A stretch of DNA of 52,039 nt from Sphaerospermopsis aphanizomenoides BCCUSP55 (GCF_001586785.1 NZ_LUFH02000034.1:1-52039), one strand, 5' to 3'. Counted from the stretch's first letter, positions 1 to 8,564 are shown. Translations and numbers: made by a program. The notes: a model not told the origin generated them from the letters alone.

Positions 1-30
1 GGGAGGCAGGGGAGGCAGGGGAGGCAGGGG
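1..30. repeat. decamer tandem repeat
   Basis: Three direct copies of the G-rich unit GGGGAGGCAG run into the window edge, so the array may be longer. They are followed by ATGACTAA-type repeats (about 50-77) that reach the ispF start. Both are typical cyanobacterial intergenic simple repeats. No promoter can be separated from them. Confidence 0.7.
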
Positions 31-79
31 AAGATTAATAACCCAATGCCCAATGACTAATGACTAAGGACTAATGACT

Positions 80-562
80 ATGAACATCAGAATTGGTAAC
101 GGCTACGATATTCACAGATTGGTGAGCGATCGCAATTTAATTTTAGGCGGTGTTCACATTCCTCATGAACTGGGTTTATTAGGACACAGTGATGCTGATG
201 TCCTCACCCACGCAATTATGGACGCAATACTGGGAGCATTATCTTTAGGCGATATTGGCCATTATTTCCCACCTACTGATCCCCAATGGAAAGGTGCTGA
301 TAGTCTTGTACTATTAAAACAAGTTCATCAGTTAATTCGTGAGCAAGGTTGGAAAATCGGCAATATTGATTCTGTGGTTGTGGCAGAACGTCCCAAATTA
401 AAACCACATATTAATTCCATGCGGGAGAAATTAGCAGCGGTTTTAGAATTAGAACCCAATCAAGTTGGTGTCAAAGCTACTACTAATGAGAAATTGGGTC
501 CCACAGGTAGAGAAGAAGGTATTTGTGCCTATGCTGTAGTTTTGTTGGTATCAGGTGATTAA
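80..562 (+). CDS. ispF: 2-C-methyl-D-erythritol 2,4-cyclodiphosphate synthase
   Basis: IspF converts CDP-ME 2-phosphate to ME-cPP with release of CMP in the plastid-type MEP isoprenoid pathway, which supplies carotenoids, the chlorophyll phytyl chain and quinones. The protein has the family N-terminus with metal ligands in GYDIHR, the [20 protein letters not shown] segment, and the C-terminal [17 protein letters not shown] block that binds the cytidine. About 160 residues is the normal length. An ATG two codons upstream (74) is in frame, but [10 protein letters not shown] starting at 80 fits the family better. The upstream DNA is tandem repeat, so the promoter is probably outside the window or inside the repeats. 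The next gene starts 19 bases after the stop. Confidence 0.96.
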   Translation: MNIRIGNGYDIHRLVSDRNLILGGVHIPHELGLLGHSDADVLTHAIMDAILGALSLGDIGHYFPPTDPQWKGADSLVLLKQVHQLIREQGWKIGNIDSVVVAERPKLKPHINSMREKLAAVLELEPNQVGVKATTNEKLGPTGREEGICAYAVVLLVSGD

Positions 563-581
563 TTAATAGGAGGATTGCTAT

Positions 582-1133
582 ATGTTTAGTTTAGATAAAC
601 CGGAAGAATTAGTTAAATTAAGGCTGATATCCAGTATTTGGAATAATGAATTTGATTCACCGGAAAAAATAGAAAGATTATTGCTTCTGTCTTATCCAGA
701 TATTGTTGTATTAGATAAAAATCAGCAAATAGCACTATTGGTTGACATAAAAGCAAAAAAAATACACGACGAAGACAAAAAAAGTAATTTATCAAAAATT
801 ACACAATTATATTTACAGAATTCTCAAAAAATTCGTTTTGCAATGCTGGCTGAATTAGACAATATCACTATTTTTCAGTACAAAAATGGTACAACACAAA
901 ATAGTCCATTAAAGCTAGAAACTGCTGAGATTCTCAGCACTTATGACAGCGATTTTAAAGACAAGAAGCATAAAATATTTGCGTTCTATTTGAAAACACT
1001 AGTAGAATCTTGGTTAAGAGACTTAGCTTATCACTGGAAATCAGACAAACCACCAGCATCTAACCAATTACAAGAGATTGAATTATTGGATAAAATAGAA
1101 GGGGGAGATACTTATTCGCACAATGATGAATAA
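582..1133 (+). CDS. hypothetical protein, possible PD-(D/E)XK nuclease fold
   Basis: This 183-residue protein is not one I can name. Residues about 38-60 (SYPDIVVLDKNQQIALLVDI followed by KAKK) have the spacing of a PD-(D/E)XK nuclease core: an Asp after Pro, a short beta-hairpin, then D-x-K. A later FAMLAELDNITIFQYKNG segment resembles the strand after the catalytic core in restriction-type folds. The C-terminus is helical and charged. A good ribosome site, AGGAGG, lies 8 bases before the ATG. It is followed 35 bases later by a PIN-like gene on the same strand, so the two probably form one transcript. The nuclease assignment is inference from motif spacing; it could also be a non-catalytic relative. 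Confidence 0.6.
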   Translation: MFSLDKPEELVKLRLISSIWNNEFDSPEKIERLLLLSYPDIVVLDKNQQIALLVDIKAKKIHDEDKKSNLSKITQLYLQNSQKIRFAMLAELDNITIFQYKNGTTQNSPLKLETAEILSTYDSDFKDKKHKIFAFYLKTLVESWLRDLAYHWKSDKPPASNQLQEIELLDKIEGGDTYSHNDE

Positions 1134-1168
1134 AAAATATAGAGAATTTAATTATCAGGTAGATTAAG

Positions 1169-1798
1169 GTGACAATACTTTACATAGAAACTAATTTTTT
1201 AATGGCTATTGCTAAAGGGCAAGATCCAGAAGCAGAAAATTTACTATATAACCCACCTAATGAAGTACGTATATTTGTACCAAATATTTGTTATGTTGAA
1301 GCTGTATCTGTATTCAAGATAGAGAAACAAGCAATAAAGTCTTTTAAAATGGAAATAGAAAATAAAATTAAAGAAGCTAAACGTGATCGATCTTCTGCTA
1401 ATGCTATATCTTTAATTAACAATTTAGAACAAGCAAAAAATGATAATGATTCATTGCTTAATGATATTCAATATCGTCTTTCCAGTGCTATTGATGGAGA
1501 AAATTCTCAGGCAGAAAGTATATTTCTACCCGATGATCAACTCCAGCATACTTGTAGAATAATGTTAACTCAACCAGAAACATTGTTAGTCAAAAACGAT
1601 ATCATGGATAACTTAATCTTAAGATGTATTTTAAATCATGCGGATTCACATTCTCAAGAAAAAAAAGCATTTATTAGCGATAATAAAGAGGACTTTGGTA
1701 AACCAGAAGTAAAAGAATCTTTACGCAAAGCAGGTATTAAATATTTTACCAAGGCACAATATTTTCTTCAATGGGTTAATTCTAGTTCATCAACTTAA
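1169..1798 (+). CDS. PIN-like domain protein
   Basis: This 209-residue protein resembles a PIN ribonuclease domain. The N-terminus ILYIETNFLMAIA matches the first acidic position (usually D, here E) with the following T-N. Further acidic residues sit in YVEAVSV, NDIMDNLIL and the C-terminal FISDNKEDFG, which matches the usual PIN motif with Ser/Thr-x-Asp and a nearby DF. A charged helical insert of about 70 residues separates the first and second halves, unlike short VapC toxins of about 130 residues. Translation starts at GTG (1169); a weak AAGG precedes it. The adjacent upstream gene may be a partner nuclease or regulator. Classical antitoxin features are absent, so it is not called as a toxin. 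Confidence 0.6.
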   Translation: MTILYIETNFLMAIAKGQDPEAENLLYNPPNEVRIFVPNICYVEAVSVFKIEKQAIKSFKMEIENKIKEAKRDRSSANAISLINNLEQAKNDNDSLLNDIQYRLSSAIDGENSQAESIFLPDDQLQHTCRIMLTQPETLLVKNDIMDNLILRCILNHADSHSQEKKAFISDNKEDFGKPEVKESLRKAGIKYFTKAQYFLQWVNSSSST

Positions 1799-1821
1799 AT
1801 AATATTTCTATTAGTGAAATT

Positions 1822-3609
1822 ATGGCATTTATTAAAAACATTCTCAACCACACAAAAAGCCTTTTATTAATCATCACTATCCTCTCCTTCACAGTATTAT
1901 CAATCACAGGTTGCAATCACAGTAATTTCAAAAGTAATGCCAGTCAAGAAGTACCGCAATTAGTCACGAGTATTCTCAGTGTTCCTACAACCTTTAACTA
2001 TGCCCTAAGTCCCGAATCTCCTAATATTTTCGGTTATACTTATGAGGGATTACTCAATCAAAATCCCCTCACTGGTGAACTAGAACCAAATTTAGCTGAA
2101 TCCTGGGAAGTTTCTGATGATAAATTAAAAATAACTTTCACTTTAAAGGATACTTTAAAATGGTCAGATGGTAAACCATTAACAGTAGATGATGTCGTCT
2201 TTACCTATAACGATATTTATCTAAATGAAGACATACCCACTGATGTTAGAGATATTTTGAGAATTGGTAAAGAACGCAAATTACCAACTGTGAAAAAAGT
2301 GGATAATAGAAGGGTAGAATTTAGTGTACCCGAACCTTTTAGACCTTTCTTACAAAGTGCTGGTGCGGCTATTTTACCTGCTCATATATTAAGAGAATCC
2401 ATAAAAACAAAAGATCAAGATGGTAAACCGAAATTTCTGACAATATGGGGTGTGGATACTCCACCTGAGCAAATAATTGTTAATGGTCCTTATAAACTAG
2501 AACGTTATGATACCAGTCAACGAATAATTTTCCGTCGTAATCCTTATTATTGGCGTAAAGATGCTGAAGGTAAACCCCAACCTTATATTGAGCGTATTGT
2601 TTGGCAAATTGTCGAATCAACAGATACCTCTTTGTTACAATTTCGCTCTGGTGGTTTAGATTCTGTAGGGGTGACACCTGATTATTTCTCTTTGCTGAAA
2701 GCACAAGAAAAACAAGGTAATTTCCAAATTTATAATGGTGGTCCATCTACAAGTACAAGTTTTGTATTTTTTAATTTAAATCAAGGCAAAAGAAATGGTA
2801 AACCATTAGTAGAGCCAATTAAATCACGTTGGTTTAATAATGTAGACTTTCGCCAAGCTGTGGCTTATGCAATTGATAGACAAACCATGATTAATAATAT
2901 TTATCGTGGTTTAGGTAAGCCGCAAAATTCACCGATTTCTGTCCAAAGTCCCTATTATCTTTCTCCAGAACAAGGGTTAAAAGTTTACAATTATAATCCC
3001 GCAAAAGCCAAGGAAATATTACTCAAAGCAGGATTTAAATACAATGCTCAAAATCAACTAGAAGATGCTCAAGGAAACCTGGTCAGATTTGCTTTACTTA
3101 CCAATGCTGGAAACAAGATTCGTGAAGCAATGGGTTCGCAAATTAAACAGGACTTGAGTAAAATTGGTATTCAAGTTGATTTTACTCCTCTAGCATGGAA
3201 TACTTTTACAGATAAACTATCTAATACTTTAGATTGGGAAGCATCTTTAATCGGATTAACTGGTGGATTAGAACCAAATGATGGAGCTAATGTATGGTCT
3301 CCTGAAGGTGGTTTACATATGTTTAATCAAAAACCCCAACCAGGACAAAAGCCAATAGAAGGCTGGAAAGTTGCACCTTGGGAAGCTCAGATTCATGCAC
3401 TTTATATTCAAGGCGCACAGGAATTTGATGAAGCAAAAGTTAAAGAAATTTACGCAGAAAGTCAGCGATTAACACAGGAAAATTTACCGTTTATTTATTT
3501 GGTAAACTCCTATTCTCTGTCCGCAGTAAGAAACCGTTTTGAAGGGATTAAGTTTTCGGCTTTGGGTGGTCCATTCTGGAACATTCATGAAATTAAAATC
3601 ACAAAGTAG
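1822..3609 (+). CDS. ABC transporter solute-binding lipoprotein, peptide/nickel (SBP_bac_5) family
   Basis: This 595-residue protein is a periplasmic substrate-binding component of a peptide/nickel-type ABC importer. A signal peptide (residues about 10-30) ends in the lipobox ITGC, with Cys31 as the lipidated residue. The mature part shows the family landmarks: SPNIFGYTYEGLL, LAESWEVSDD, TLKWSDGKPLTVDDVVFTY, and later DFRQAVAYAIDRQTMI. No permease or ATPase gene lies beside it, so it must work with transporter subunits encoded elsewhere, as is common in cyanobacteria. It is followed by larB after 132 bases of repeats. The ligand could be a peptide or metal chelate and cannot be read from sequence. 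Confidence 0.9.
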   Translation: MAFIKNILNHTKSLLLIITILSFTVLSITGCNHSNFKSNASQEVPQLVTSILSVPTTFNYALSPESPNIFGYTYEGLLNQNPLTGELEPNLAESWEVSDDKLKITFTLKDTLKWSDGKPLTVDDVVFTYNDIYLNEDIPTDVRDILRIGKERKLPTVKKVDNRRVEFSVPEPFRPFLQSAGAAILPAHILRESIKTKDQDGKPKFLTIWGVDTPPEQIIVNGPYKLERYDTSQRIIFRRNPYYWRKDAEGKPQPYIERIVWQIVESTDTSLLQFRSGGLDSVGVTPDYFSLLKAQEKQGNFQIYNGGPSTSTSFVFFNLNQGKRNGKPLVEPIKSRWFNNVDFRQAVAYAIDRQTMINNIYRGLGKPQNSPISVQSPYYLSPEQGLKVYNYNPAKAKEILLKAGFKYNAQNQLEDAQGNLVRFALLTNAGNKIREAMGSQIKQDLSKIGIQVDFTPLAWNTFTDKLSNTLDWEASLIGLTGGLEPNDGANVWSPEGGLHMFNQKPQPGQKPIEGWKVAPWEAQIHALYIQGAQEFDEAKVKEIYAESQRLTQENLPFIYLVNSYSLSAVRNRFEGIKFSALGGPFWNIHEIKITK

Positions 3610-3741
3610 GTGACAGGTGATAGGTGATAGGTGACAGGTGACAGCAAGAAGGGAATAGTCCGCATCTCACCAATTAAGCGTTACCAAAATATCAATCTAA
3701 AATCCAAAATCTAAAATCCAAAATCTAAAATCTAAAATTGA
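3610..3741 (+). repeat. heptameric short tandem repeats
   Basis: Two families of short tandem repeats fill the gap before larB: TGACAGG/TGATAGG heptamers at about 3609-3643 and AAATCTA/AAATCCA heptamers at about 3697-3737. Similar arrays recur near 6535, 22318 and 27778. They leave little room for a conventional promoter. Confidence 0.8.
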
Positions 3742-4527
3742 ATGACTCAACCTGAAGCTTTGCGATCGCTCCTAGAAGCGGTTGCCAATGGTAAAATAAG
3801 CCCTGATATAGCCTTTAACTCACTCAAAGACCTAGCTTATGAATCTGTCGGTGAGTTTGCCAAAATAGATAACCATCGTCAGTTAAGAACAGGTTTTCCA
3901 GAAGTGATTTGGGGGCCTGGTAAAACTATCGATCAAATTGTGCAGATTATAGAAGTGATGCGCCAGAAGACTTCTGTAGTCATGGCAACCCGCATAGAAC
4001 CGTTAGTTTACGCTGAACTGCAAAAAAAAGTCAGAGGTCTTAAATACTACGAATTGGCAAGAATTTGTGCCATTACTCCCCCAGAAATCGAAATCAAATT
4101 CCCAGGACAAATCGGTATTCTCTCTGCGGGAACCGCTGATTTACCTGTAGCAGAAGAAGCCGCAGTCACCGCAGAACTTTCTGGTTTCCGTGTCCAGCGT
4201 CTTTGGGATGTGGGCGTAGCGGGAATTCACCGGTTACTTAGTCACCGTTACCTGCTAGAATCCTCTTCGGTATTAATTGTTGTTGCGGGTATGGAAGGGG
4301 CTTTACCCAGTGTGGTAGCGGGTTTAGCAGATTGCCCAGTAGTTGCCGTTCCCACTAGCATCGGCTATGGTGCGAGCTTTTCGGGTTTAGCCCCACTATT
4401 GACAATGCTTAACTCCTGTGCAGCGGGTGTGGGAGTAGTTAATATTGATAATGGCTTTGGTGCAGCAGTTTTAGCAGGACAAATTTTAAGAACTTCAGAA
4501 AAATTACGCTTGGCATCTCAAAGTTAG
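3742..4527 (+). CDS. larB: nickel pincer cofactor biosynthesis protein LarB
   Basis: LarB carboxylates and hydrolyses nicotinic acid adenine dinucleotide to give the precursor of the nickel-pincer cofactor of lactate racemase and relatives. The 261-residue protein has an N-terminal helical part (LLEAVANGKISPDIAF, then a conserved RTGFPEVIWGPGKT block) and a C-terminal half related to AIR carboxylase (PurE), with GTADLPVAEEAA, VVAGMEGALPSVVAGL and VVAVPTSIGYGASFSG. Length and motif order are normal. No larA, larC or larE is visible in the window, so the rest of the pathway must be elsewhere. The start ATG follows a repeat array and has no clear ribosome site. Confidence 0.92.
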   Translation: MTQPEALRSLLEAVANGKISPDIAFNSLKDLAYESVGEFAKIDNHRQLRTGFPEVIWGPGKTIDQIVQIIEVMRQKTSVVMATRIEPLVYAELQKKVRGLKYYELARICAITPPEIEIKFPGQIGILSAGTADLPVAEEAAVTAELSGFRVQRLWDVGVAGIHRLLSHRYLLESSSVLIVVAGMEGALPSVVAGLADCPVVAVPTSIGYGASFSGLAPLLTMLNSCAAGVGVVNIDNGFGAAVLAGQILRTSEKLRLASQS

Positions 4528-4633
4528 TAAGCTAATACAGTAAAAACTCTGTATAATTGCGGTGATTAGCTATGAGACTAGTTACGGCAATTCTTGAGAA
4601 CAGTCTATAAGTAAACCCTTGGGGCTGAAGATT

Positions 4634-4849
4634 ATGGAACATCTGCATGATATTGTATTTCCCGTCTTAGGAAATTTGCATTTCGATCTTATCTTTCTAG
4701 CTGCTGATTACACCAATGTAAAAGATCCAGATGTTATCGGTCAGATGCAAGGTGCTTGGAATAACTTTGTCAAAACTGGGCAAATTTGGGCAACTTTGAT
4801 TGGTATAATTATCGGCTATGTTTTTAAGAGTTTAACCAGTTATGGTTAA
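4634..4849 (+). CDS. small single-pass membrane protein
   Basis: This 71-residue protein has no family name I can give. It starts at ATG 4634; an in-frame TTG fifteen bases earlier is less likely. The N-terminal part is amphipathic (HDIVFPVLGNLHFDLIFLAAD), the middle is polar (VKDPDVIGQMQGAWNNFVKTG) and residues about 48-66 (IWATLIGIIIGYVFKSL) form a probable transmembrane helix. It lies between larB and argH on the same strand, with 100-bp gaps on both sides, so it probably has its own promoter. Coding is supported by its compact fit between stops and its well-formed hydrophobic segment. Confidence 0.65.
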   Translation: MEHLHDIVFPVLGNLHFDLIFLAADYTNVKDPDVIGQMQGAWNNFVKTGQIWATLIGIIIGYVFKSLTSYG

Positions 4850-4933
4850 GATAATTTGGGATTTTAGATTTTGAATTGATGGTACTTTAAAGTCTAAAAT
4901 CACAAATTGTTTTTTCCTCTTCCTTCTAAATTT

Positions 4934-6316
4934 ATGACCGAAAAACAAACTTGGAGCCAGCGATTTGAATCTGCACTACATCCAGCGATCGCTCGTTTTA
5001 ATGCCAGTATAACTTTTGATATTGAACTGATAGAATATGATATCACTGGTTCTCAAGCTCATGCTCAAATGCTGGCTCACACAGGAATTATTTCCTCAGA
5101 AGAAGGAGAGCAATTAGTTACAGGGTTAGAACAAATTCGTCAAGAATACCGACAAGGTAAATTTCAGCCCGGTATTGATGCTGAAGATGTACATTTTGCT
5201 GTAGAAAAGCGACTGACGGAAATTGTTGGTGATGTTGGTAAAAAGTTACATACCGCCCGTTCTCGTAACGACCAAGTAGGAACTGATACTAGACTTTATC
5301 TGCGCGACCAAATCCAACAAATTCGCCAGCATTTACGGGAATTTCAAACAGTTTTACTTGACATCGCTGAAAAAAACGTTGAAACCCTAATTCCTGGCTA
5401 TACTCACCTCCAACGCGCCCAACCCCTCAGTTTAGCTCACCACCTCTTGGCATACTTTCAAATGGCACAACGGGACTGGGAACGCTTAGGAGATGTTTTC
5501 CAACGGGTGAATATTTCCCCCTTGGGTTGTGGTGCTTTAGCAGGAACAACTTTCCCTATTGACAGGCATTACAGCGCCAAACTACTGCATTTTGATGATA
5601 TTTATGCCAATAGCTTGGATGGAGTCAGCGACCGAGATTTTGCCATAGAATTTCTCTGTGCAGCAAGTCTGATCATGGTTCACCTCAGCAGACTCTCAGA
5701 AGAAGTTATTCTCTGGTCTTCAGAAGAATTTCGCTTTGTCACCCTCAAAGATAGCTGTGCTACAGGTTCTAGCATCATGCCCCAAAAGAAAAACCCGGAC
5801 GTGCCAGAATTAGTACGAGGGAAAACAGGGCGTGTTTTTGGTCATCTCCAGGCGATGTTAGTAATTATGAAGGGTCTACCCCTGGCATATAACAAAGACC
5901 TGCAAGAAGACAAAGAAGGCATATTTGACAGCGTGAATACTGTGAAAGCCTGTCTAGAAGCCATGACTATTTTGCTGCAAGAAGGCTTAGAATTTCGTAC
6001 CCAGCGACTAGCACAAGCGGTTACAGAAGACTTTTCTAACGCTACAGATGTAGCAGATTATCTAGCAGCACGAGGAGTACCCTTCCGGGAAGCCTATAAC
6101 CTCGTCGGTAAGGTAGTAAAAACCAGTATAGCAGCAGGTAAACTGCTCAAAGACTTAACCTTAGAAGAATGGCAACAACTACATCCAGCCTTTGCAGCGG
6201 ATATTTATGAAGCTATATCACCTCATCAAGTAGTTTCATCCCGCAACAGCTACGGTGGTACTGGTTTTGCACAAGTGAGACAAGCTATTATCAAAGCCCG
6301 TACTCAAGTTAACTAG
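4934..6316 (+). CDS. argH: argininosuccinate lyase
   Basis: ArgH splits argininosuccinate into arginine and fumarate, the last step of arginine synthesis. From ATG 4934 the protein has 460 residues, the usual length; an in-frame TTG at 4907 would add nine odd residues. Visible landmarks are the [10 protein letters not shown] and [11 protein letters not shown] blocks, [14 protein letters not shown], and the superfamily signature [16 protein letters not shown] with the mobile loop serine near residue 280. A HIP1 octamer lies inside the 5' end. No other arg genes are nearby, as is normal in cyanobacteria, where arginine genes are scattered. Confidence 0.97.
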   Translation: MTEKQTWSQRFESALHPAIARFNASITFDIELIEYDITGSQAHAQMLAHTGIISSEEGEQLVTGLEQIRQEYRQGKFQPGIDAEDVHFAVEKRLTEIVGDVGKKLHTARSRNDQVGTDTRLYLRDQIQQIRQHLREFQTVLLDIAEKNVETLIPGYTHLQRAQPLSLAHHLLAYFQMAQRDWERLGDVFQRVNISPLGCGALAGTTFPIDRHYSAKLLHFDDIYANSLDGVSDRDFAIEFLCAASLIMVHLSRLSEEVILWSSEEFRFVTLKDSCATGSSIMPQKKNPDVPELVRGKTGRVFGHLQAMLVIMKGLPLAYNKDLQEDKEGIFDSVNTVKACLEAMTILLQEGLEFRTQRLAQAVTEDFSNATDVADYLAARGVPFREAYNLVGKVVKTSIAAGKLLKDLTLEEWQQLHPAFAADIYEAISPHQVVSSRNSYGGTGFAQVRQAIIKARTQVN

Positions 6317-6357
6317 CTAGACCTCATCAGCTGTTAAACCAATAAGAGTTACACATT

Positions 6358-6486
6358 CAGGACTTACGCACAAAATTTATCATCCGGGCTGGGTGTAGGG
6401 TGTGGGGTGTAGGGTGTAGGGGTTTTTTTCTTTGATGAACCTATCCTCCGAAAACCTTATTTTTTCTTTTTTTTGCGTAAGTCCTA
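6358..6486 (+). mobile_element. 129-bp MITE, copy 1
   Basis: The element starts CAGGACTTACGCA and ends TGCGTAAGTCCTA, giving terminal inverted repeats of 12 matching bases. It is flanked by the 5-bp direct repeat ACATT (6353-6357 and 6487-6491). Copy 2, in the opposite orientation at 8436-8564, has the same length and differs by three bases when aligned. It has no coding capacity. The interior holds TGTAGGG-type repeats and a run of T. Such elements are moved by a transposase supplied in trans; none is in the window. Confidence 0.9.
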
Positions 6487-6534
6487 ACATTGAGGCAAGC
6501 AGAGGGGCTTCAGGAGAATAATGTATTAATTACC

Positions 6535-6613
6535 TATTCCCTCTCACCTATCACCTATTCCCTCTCACCTATGACCTGTCACCTGTCACCTATGACCTGT
6601 CACCTGTCACCTG
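6535..6613. repeat. ACCTATC/ACCTGTC heptamer array
   Basis: This is a run of heptamers of the types CACCTAT, CACCTGT and TTCCCTC between the MITE and the terminator of the next minus-strand gene. It is the reverse complement of the TGACAGG family seen at 3610 and 27778. Confidence 0.8.
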
Positions 6614-6623
6614 CTATAAACAA

Positions 6624-6653
6624 GGGCGTACAAATAAAGATAAATGTACGCCC
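6624..6653 (-). terminator. hairpin terminator of the small basic protein gene
   Basis: GGGCGTACA (6624-6632) and TGTACGCCC (6645-6653) form a perfect 9-bp stem with a 12-base loop. Read on the minus strand it lies 45 bases after the stop of the gene at 6698-6868 and is followed by TTGTTT. It could also stop transcription arriving from argH. Confidence 0.7.
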
Positions 6654-6697
6654 AAATATAGCAAATTAATCCCAGAGGAAATATTTAAACAGTTAAT

Positions 6698-6868
6698 TTA
6701 ATCAGCTGCATCCATTGCTGCTGCTCCTGTTTCTTCATCTTCACTCTTAGGTGGTCTTTGTTGGAACCTTCTTTGCATTCTTCCTGTCGTAGTCCGTTTA
6801 CGAAACTTTCTGGCATAAGCCTGGTTCCGTAGCGCCTTTTCTTTTTTCGGGTTGCGGCGCTTGGCCAT
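6698..6868 (-). CDS. small basic protein with acidic tail
   Basis: This 56-residue protein is very basic in its first 35 residues (AKRRNPKKEKALRNQAYARK, then FRKR and MQRRFQQR), and its C-terminus is acidic (KSEDEETG, then AAAMDAAD). The composition suggests an RNA- or ribosome-associated protein, but I cannot name the family, and it is not ribosomal protein S21. The start at 6868 is chosen because GAGGTGA lies six bases upstream of that ATG; a start eight codons earlier would place the ribosome site inside the gene. A terminator hairpin follows, and a strong promoter lies about 230 bases upstream, leaving a long leader. Confidence 0.7.
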   Translation of the reverse strand: MAKRRNPKKEKALRNQAYARKFRKRTTTGRMQRRFQQRPPKSEDEETGAAAMDAAD

Positions 6869-7094
6869 ATTCACCTCATGAATAAACAACAAAAAATCGA
6901 CATCTAGGCATTACGTAGGCAATATCAGCTACCGACGTTATTGATATAGTTCCTAAAAGCATAGATATTTATTTATCTCATGCCTTGGGTCAATCGGGTA
7001 TTAGGTTATGAAACCATAGACTCCGTTTCCCTAGACTATAAAGCGGTCGGGATTATTTTTCGCCTAGTGCAGTAAATATCAACACTTTAAACAG
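6869..7094 (-). other. long 5' leader or separate small RNA
   Basis: About 225 bases separate the predicted transcription start from the small basic protein. There is no ORF of note. Short complementary blocks are visible by eye on the minus strand, for example GAAAC (in GGGAAACGG) with GTTTC (in TGGTTTCAT), and GGTAGCTGATATTGCCTACG-like complementary stretches nearer the gene. It may be a structured leader or an independent small RNA. I do not recognise a known RNA family here. Confidence 0.35.
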
Positions 7095-7100
7095 CATACC

Positions 7101-7130
7101 ATCTTAGCGTACTCAGATATTTGCTGTCAA
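7101..7130 (-). promoter_or_regulatory. sigma-70 type promoter
   Basis: On the minus strand a consensus -35 box TTGACA (7125-7130) is followed after 18 bases by TAAGAT (7101-7106). It points towards the small basic protein gene at 6868, about 230 bases away. It is the best consensus promoter in this region. Confidence 0.6.
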
Positions 7131-7758
7131 GCTAGATTGATATTTACTCAGAGAATAGGCTAAAACCCTAAAGCACAAACAACAAATTTCATCGGGTTTC
7201 TCAGTTTGGCAATTTTCATACACCAACTAGTACTACCATGGTTTCAAAATTCAAAATGAATACAGAGTAAGCGTTTCAGTGATTGGGAATGGTTGAGTTA
7301 TTTCCGCCGTTATGTACTCAGAATCTTATGACAGCTAAAAAATTCGTAATCTCCGCATTTCAATTTTTATTAAAACAGCCGGAATATAGTTACATACCCT
7401 AGTATTTATTATTGCTGTCAATCAAACTAATACCAGCTAATAGTCTTGAAAATCAGGAAACACTTAAAACTGTCGAGTTATCTATTTTATCTTGGCTGAG
7501 AATGAAAACACAAAATGAAGACACAAAACAGCGGGATGAATTTAATCATCTTTGTTGATTTATGGATATACGTATTATAAATTTTTGCTATTCAATCATG
7601 TCTAGTAAATAGTAAAATTGATGTATTATACGTATATCATCTACAAGAAAATCTCTCACTAAACCATGTTTACAGACAACAGAACTCAGTCTCTATTTTA
7701 TTAGGGAAATAACCAACTACAATCTAAAATTTGCAGCTTGAATATTATTACTTTTTTT
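7131..7758. other. gene-less stretch before the Nudix gene
   Basis: No ORF with coding character was found. Near the Nudix gene there are two copies of the self-complementary octamer ATACGTAT (7568-7575 and 7628-7635), 60 bases apart. They sit within longer arms GATATACGTAT (7565-7575) and ATACGTATATC (7628-7638) that are inverted relative to each other. They could be paired operator sites for the downstream gene. Confidence 0.4.
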
Positions 7759-8232
7759 ATGCCAGTGATTCAGTCCACACGCAGTTTATGGCACTTTGGA
7801 CAAACGGTTTTGGGTATTATATTTCGTCATCCCATTACTGGTACTAGTGTGATTCCAATTTTACCTGATGGTCGAATAGTATTGATTCGACGGAGAGATG
7901 ATGGTTGTTGGTCTTTACCTGGTGGTATGGTGGACTGGGGAGAAGATATTCCTCATGCAGTGCGTCGAGAGTTAATGGAAGAAACTGGACTGGATGTACT
8001 AAAAATCCGGCGCTTGGTGGGAGTTTATTCTTCACCAGATCGTGATCCAAGAATTCATTCTATTTGTATTGTTGTGGAAGCAGAAGTACAAGGAGAAATG
8101 AAGGTTAAAGATGATTTGGAAGTGATGGAAATTAAAGCTTTTGAACCTAGTTGTTTACCTCAACCCAAAATGTCTCATGACCATGCAAGACAACTGCAAG
8201 ACTATTTGCATGGTTTAACTACTTTGGCATAA
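7759..8232 (+). CDS. Nudix hydrolase
   Basis: This Nudix-fold pyrophosphohydrolase has 157 residues from ATG 7759; an in-frame TTG at 7738 is possible but less likely. The Nudix box is complete: G-G-M-V-D-W-G-E-D, five residues, then VRRELMEETGL, which provides the magnesium-binding glutamates. It is preceded by the beta-strand VIPILPDGRIVLIRRRDDGC and the WSLPGG motif seen in many members of this superfamily. The substrate (a sugar nucleotide, a dinucleotide or a damaged NTP) cannot be inferred. It is monocistronic: about 500 bases of regulatory or repeat DNA lie upstream, and heptameric TTTTTGA repeats follow the stop. Confidence 0.9.
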   Translation: MPVIQSTRSLWHFGQTVLGIIFRHPITGTSVIPILPDGRIVLIRRRDDGCWSLPGGMVDWGEDIPHAVRRELMEETGLDVLKIRRLVGVYSSPDRDPRIHSICIVVEAEVQGEMKVKDDLEVMEIKAFEPSCLPQPKMSHDHARQLQDYLHGLTTLA

Positions 8233-8238
8233 AATAAT

Positions 8239-8386
8239 TTTTTGATTTTTGATTTTTGATTTTTGATTGATATATGTAGGGTGTGTTAGCGACAGTGTAA
8301 CGCACTGGATTTTTGATGATTGTGCATTCAAGATTTCTTTAGATTTCTTTTTTTATTAACGAACCGCAGAGGACACAGAGAAATAG
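8239..8386. repeat. cluster of three interspersed repeat types
   Basis: From left to right: TTTTTGA heptamers (about 8239-8271); a cyanobacterial intergenic repeat reading GTAGGGTGTGTTAGCG and then GTAACGCACTG (about 8276-8307); and AACGAACCGCAGAGG followed by ACACAGAGAA (about 8358-8386). Relatives of the last type occur at 14341-14376 and, inverted, at 11337-11369. No gene is present between 8233 and the kinase at 8638. Confidence 0.7.
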
Positions 8387-8435
8387 TTTAAGATACCTGC
8401 ATTTTTGAAGACGTAAAGGATCTGGGTTATTTATA

Positions 8436-8564
8436 TAGGACTTACGCAAAAAAACGAAAAAATAAGGTTTTCGGAGGATAGGTTGATCAAAGAAAAAAAC
8501 CCCTACACCCTACACCCCACACCCTACACCCAGCCCGGATGATCAATTTTGTGCGTAAGTCCTG
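8436..8564 (-). mobile_element. 129-bp MITE, copy 2 (inverted)
   Basis: This is the reverse complement of the element at 6358-6486. It has the same length, the same asymmetric outer bases once oriented, and three substitutions. It is flanked by the 5-bp direct repeat TTATA (8431-8435 and 8565-8569). The inner TGTAGGG repeats and poly-T tract are kept. It lies 73 bases upstream of the kinase-FGE gene and may affect that promoter. Confidence 0.9.

Noticed and set aside
6869-7094. 6S RNA, tmRNA or RNase P RNA in the long leader
   Set aside because: None of the conserved segments of tmRNA or RNase P RNA is present, and a 6S-like long bulged helix could not be drawn with confidence.
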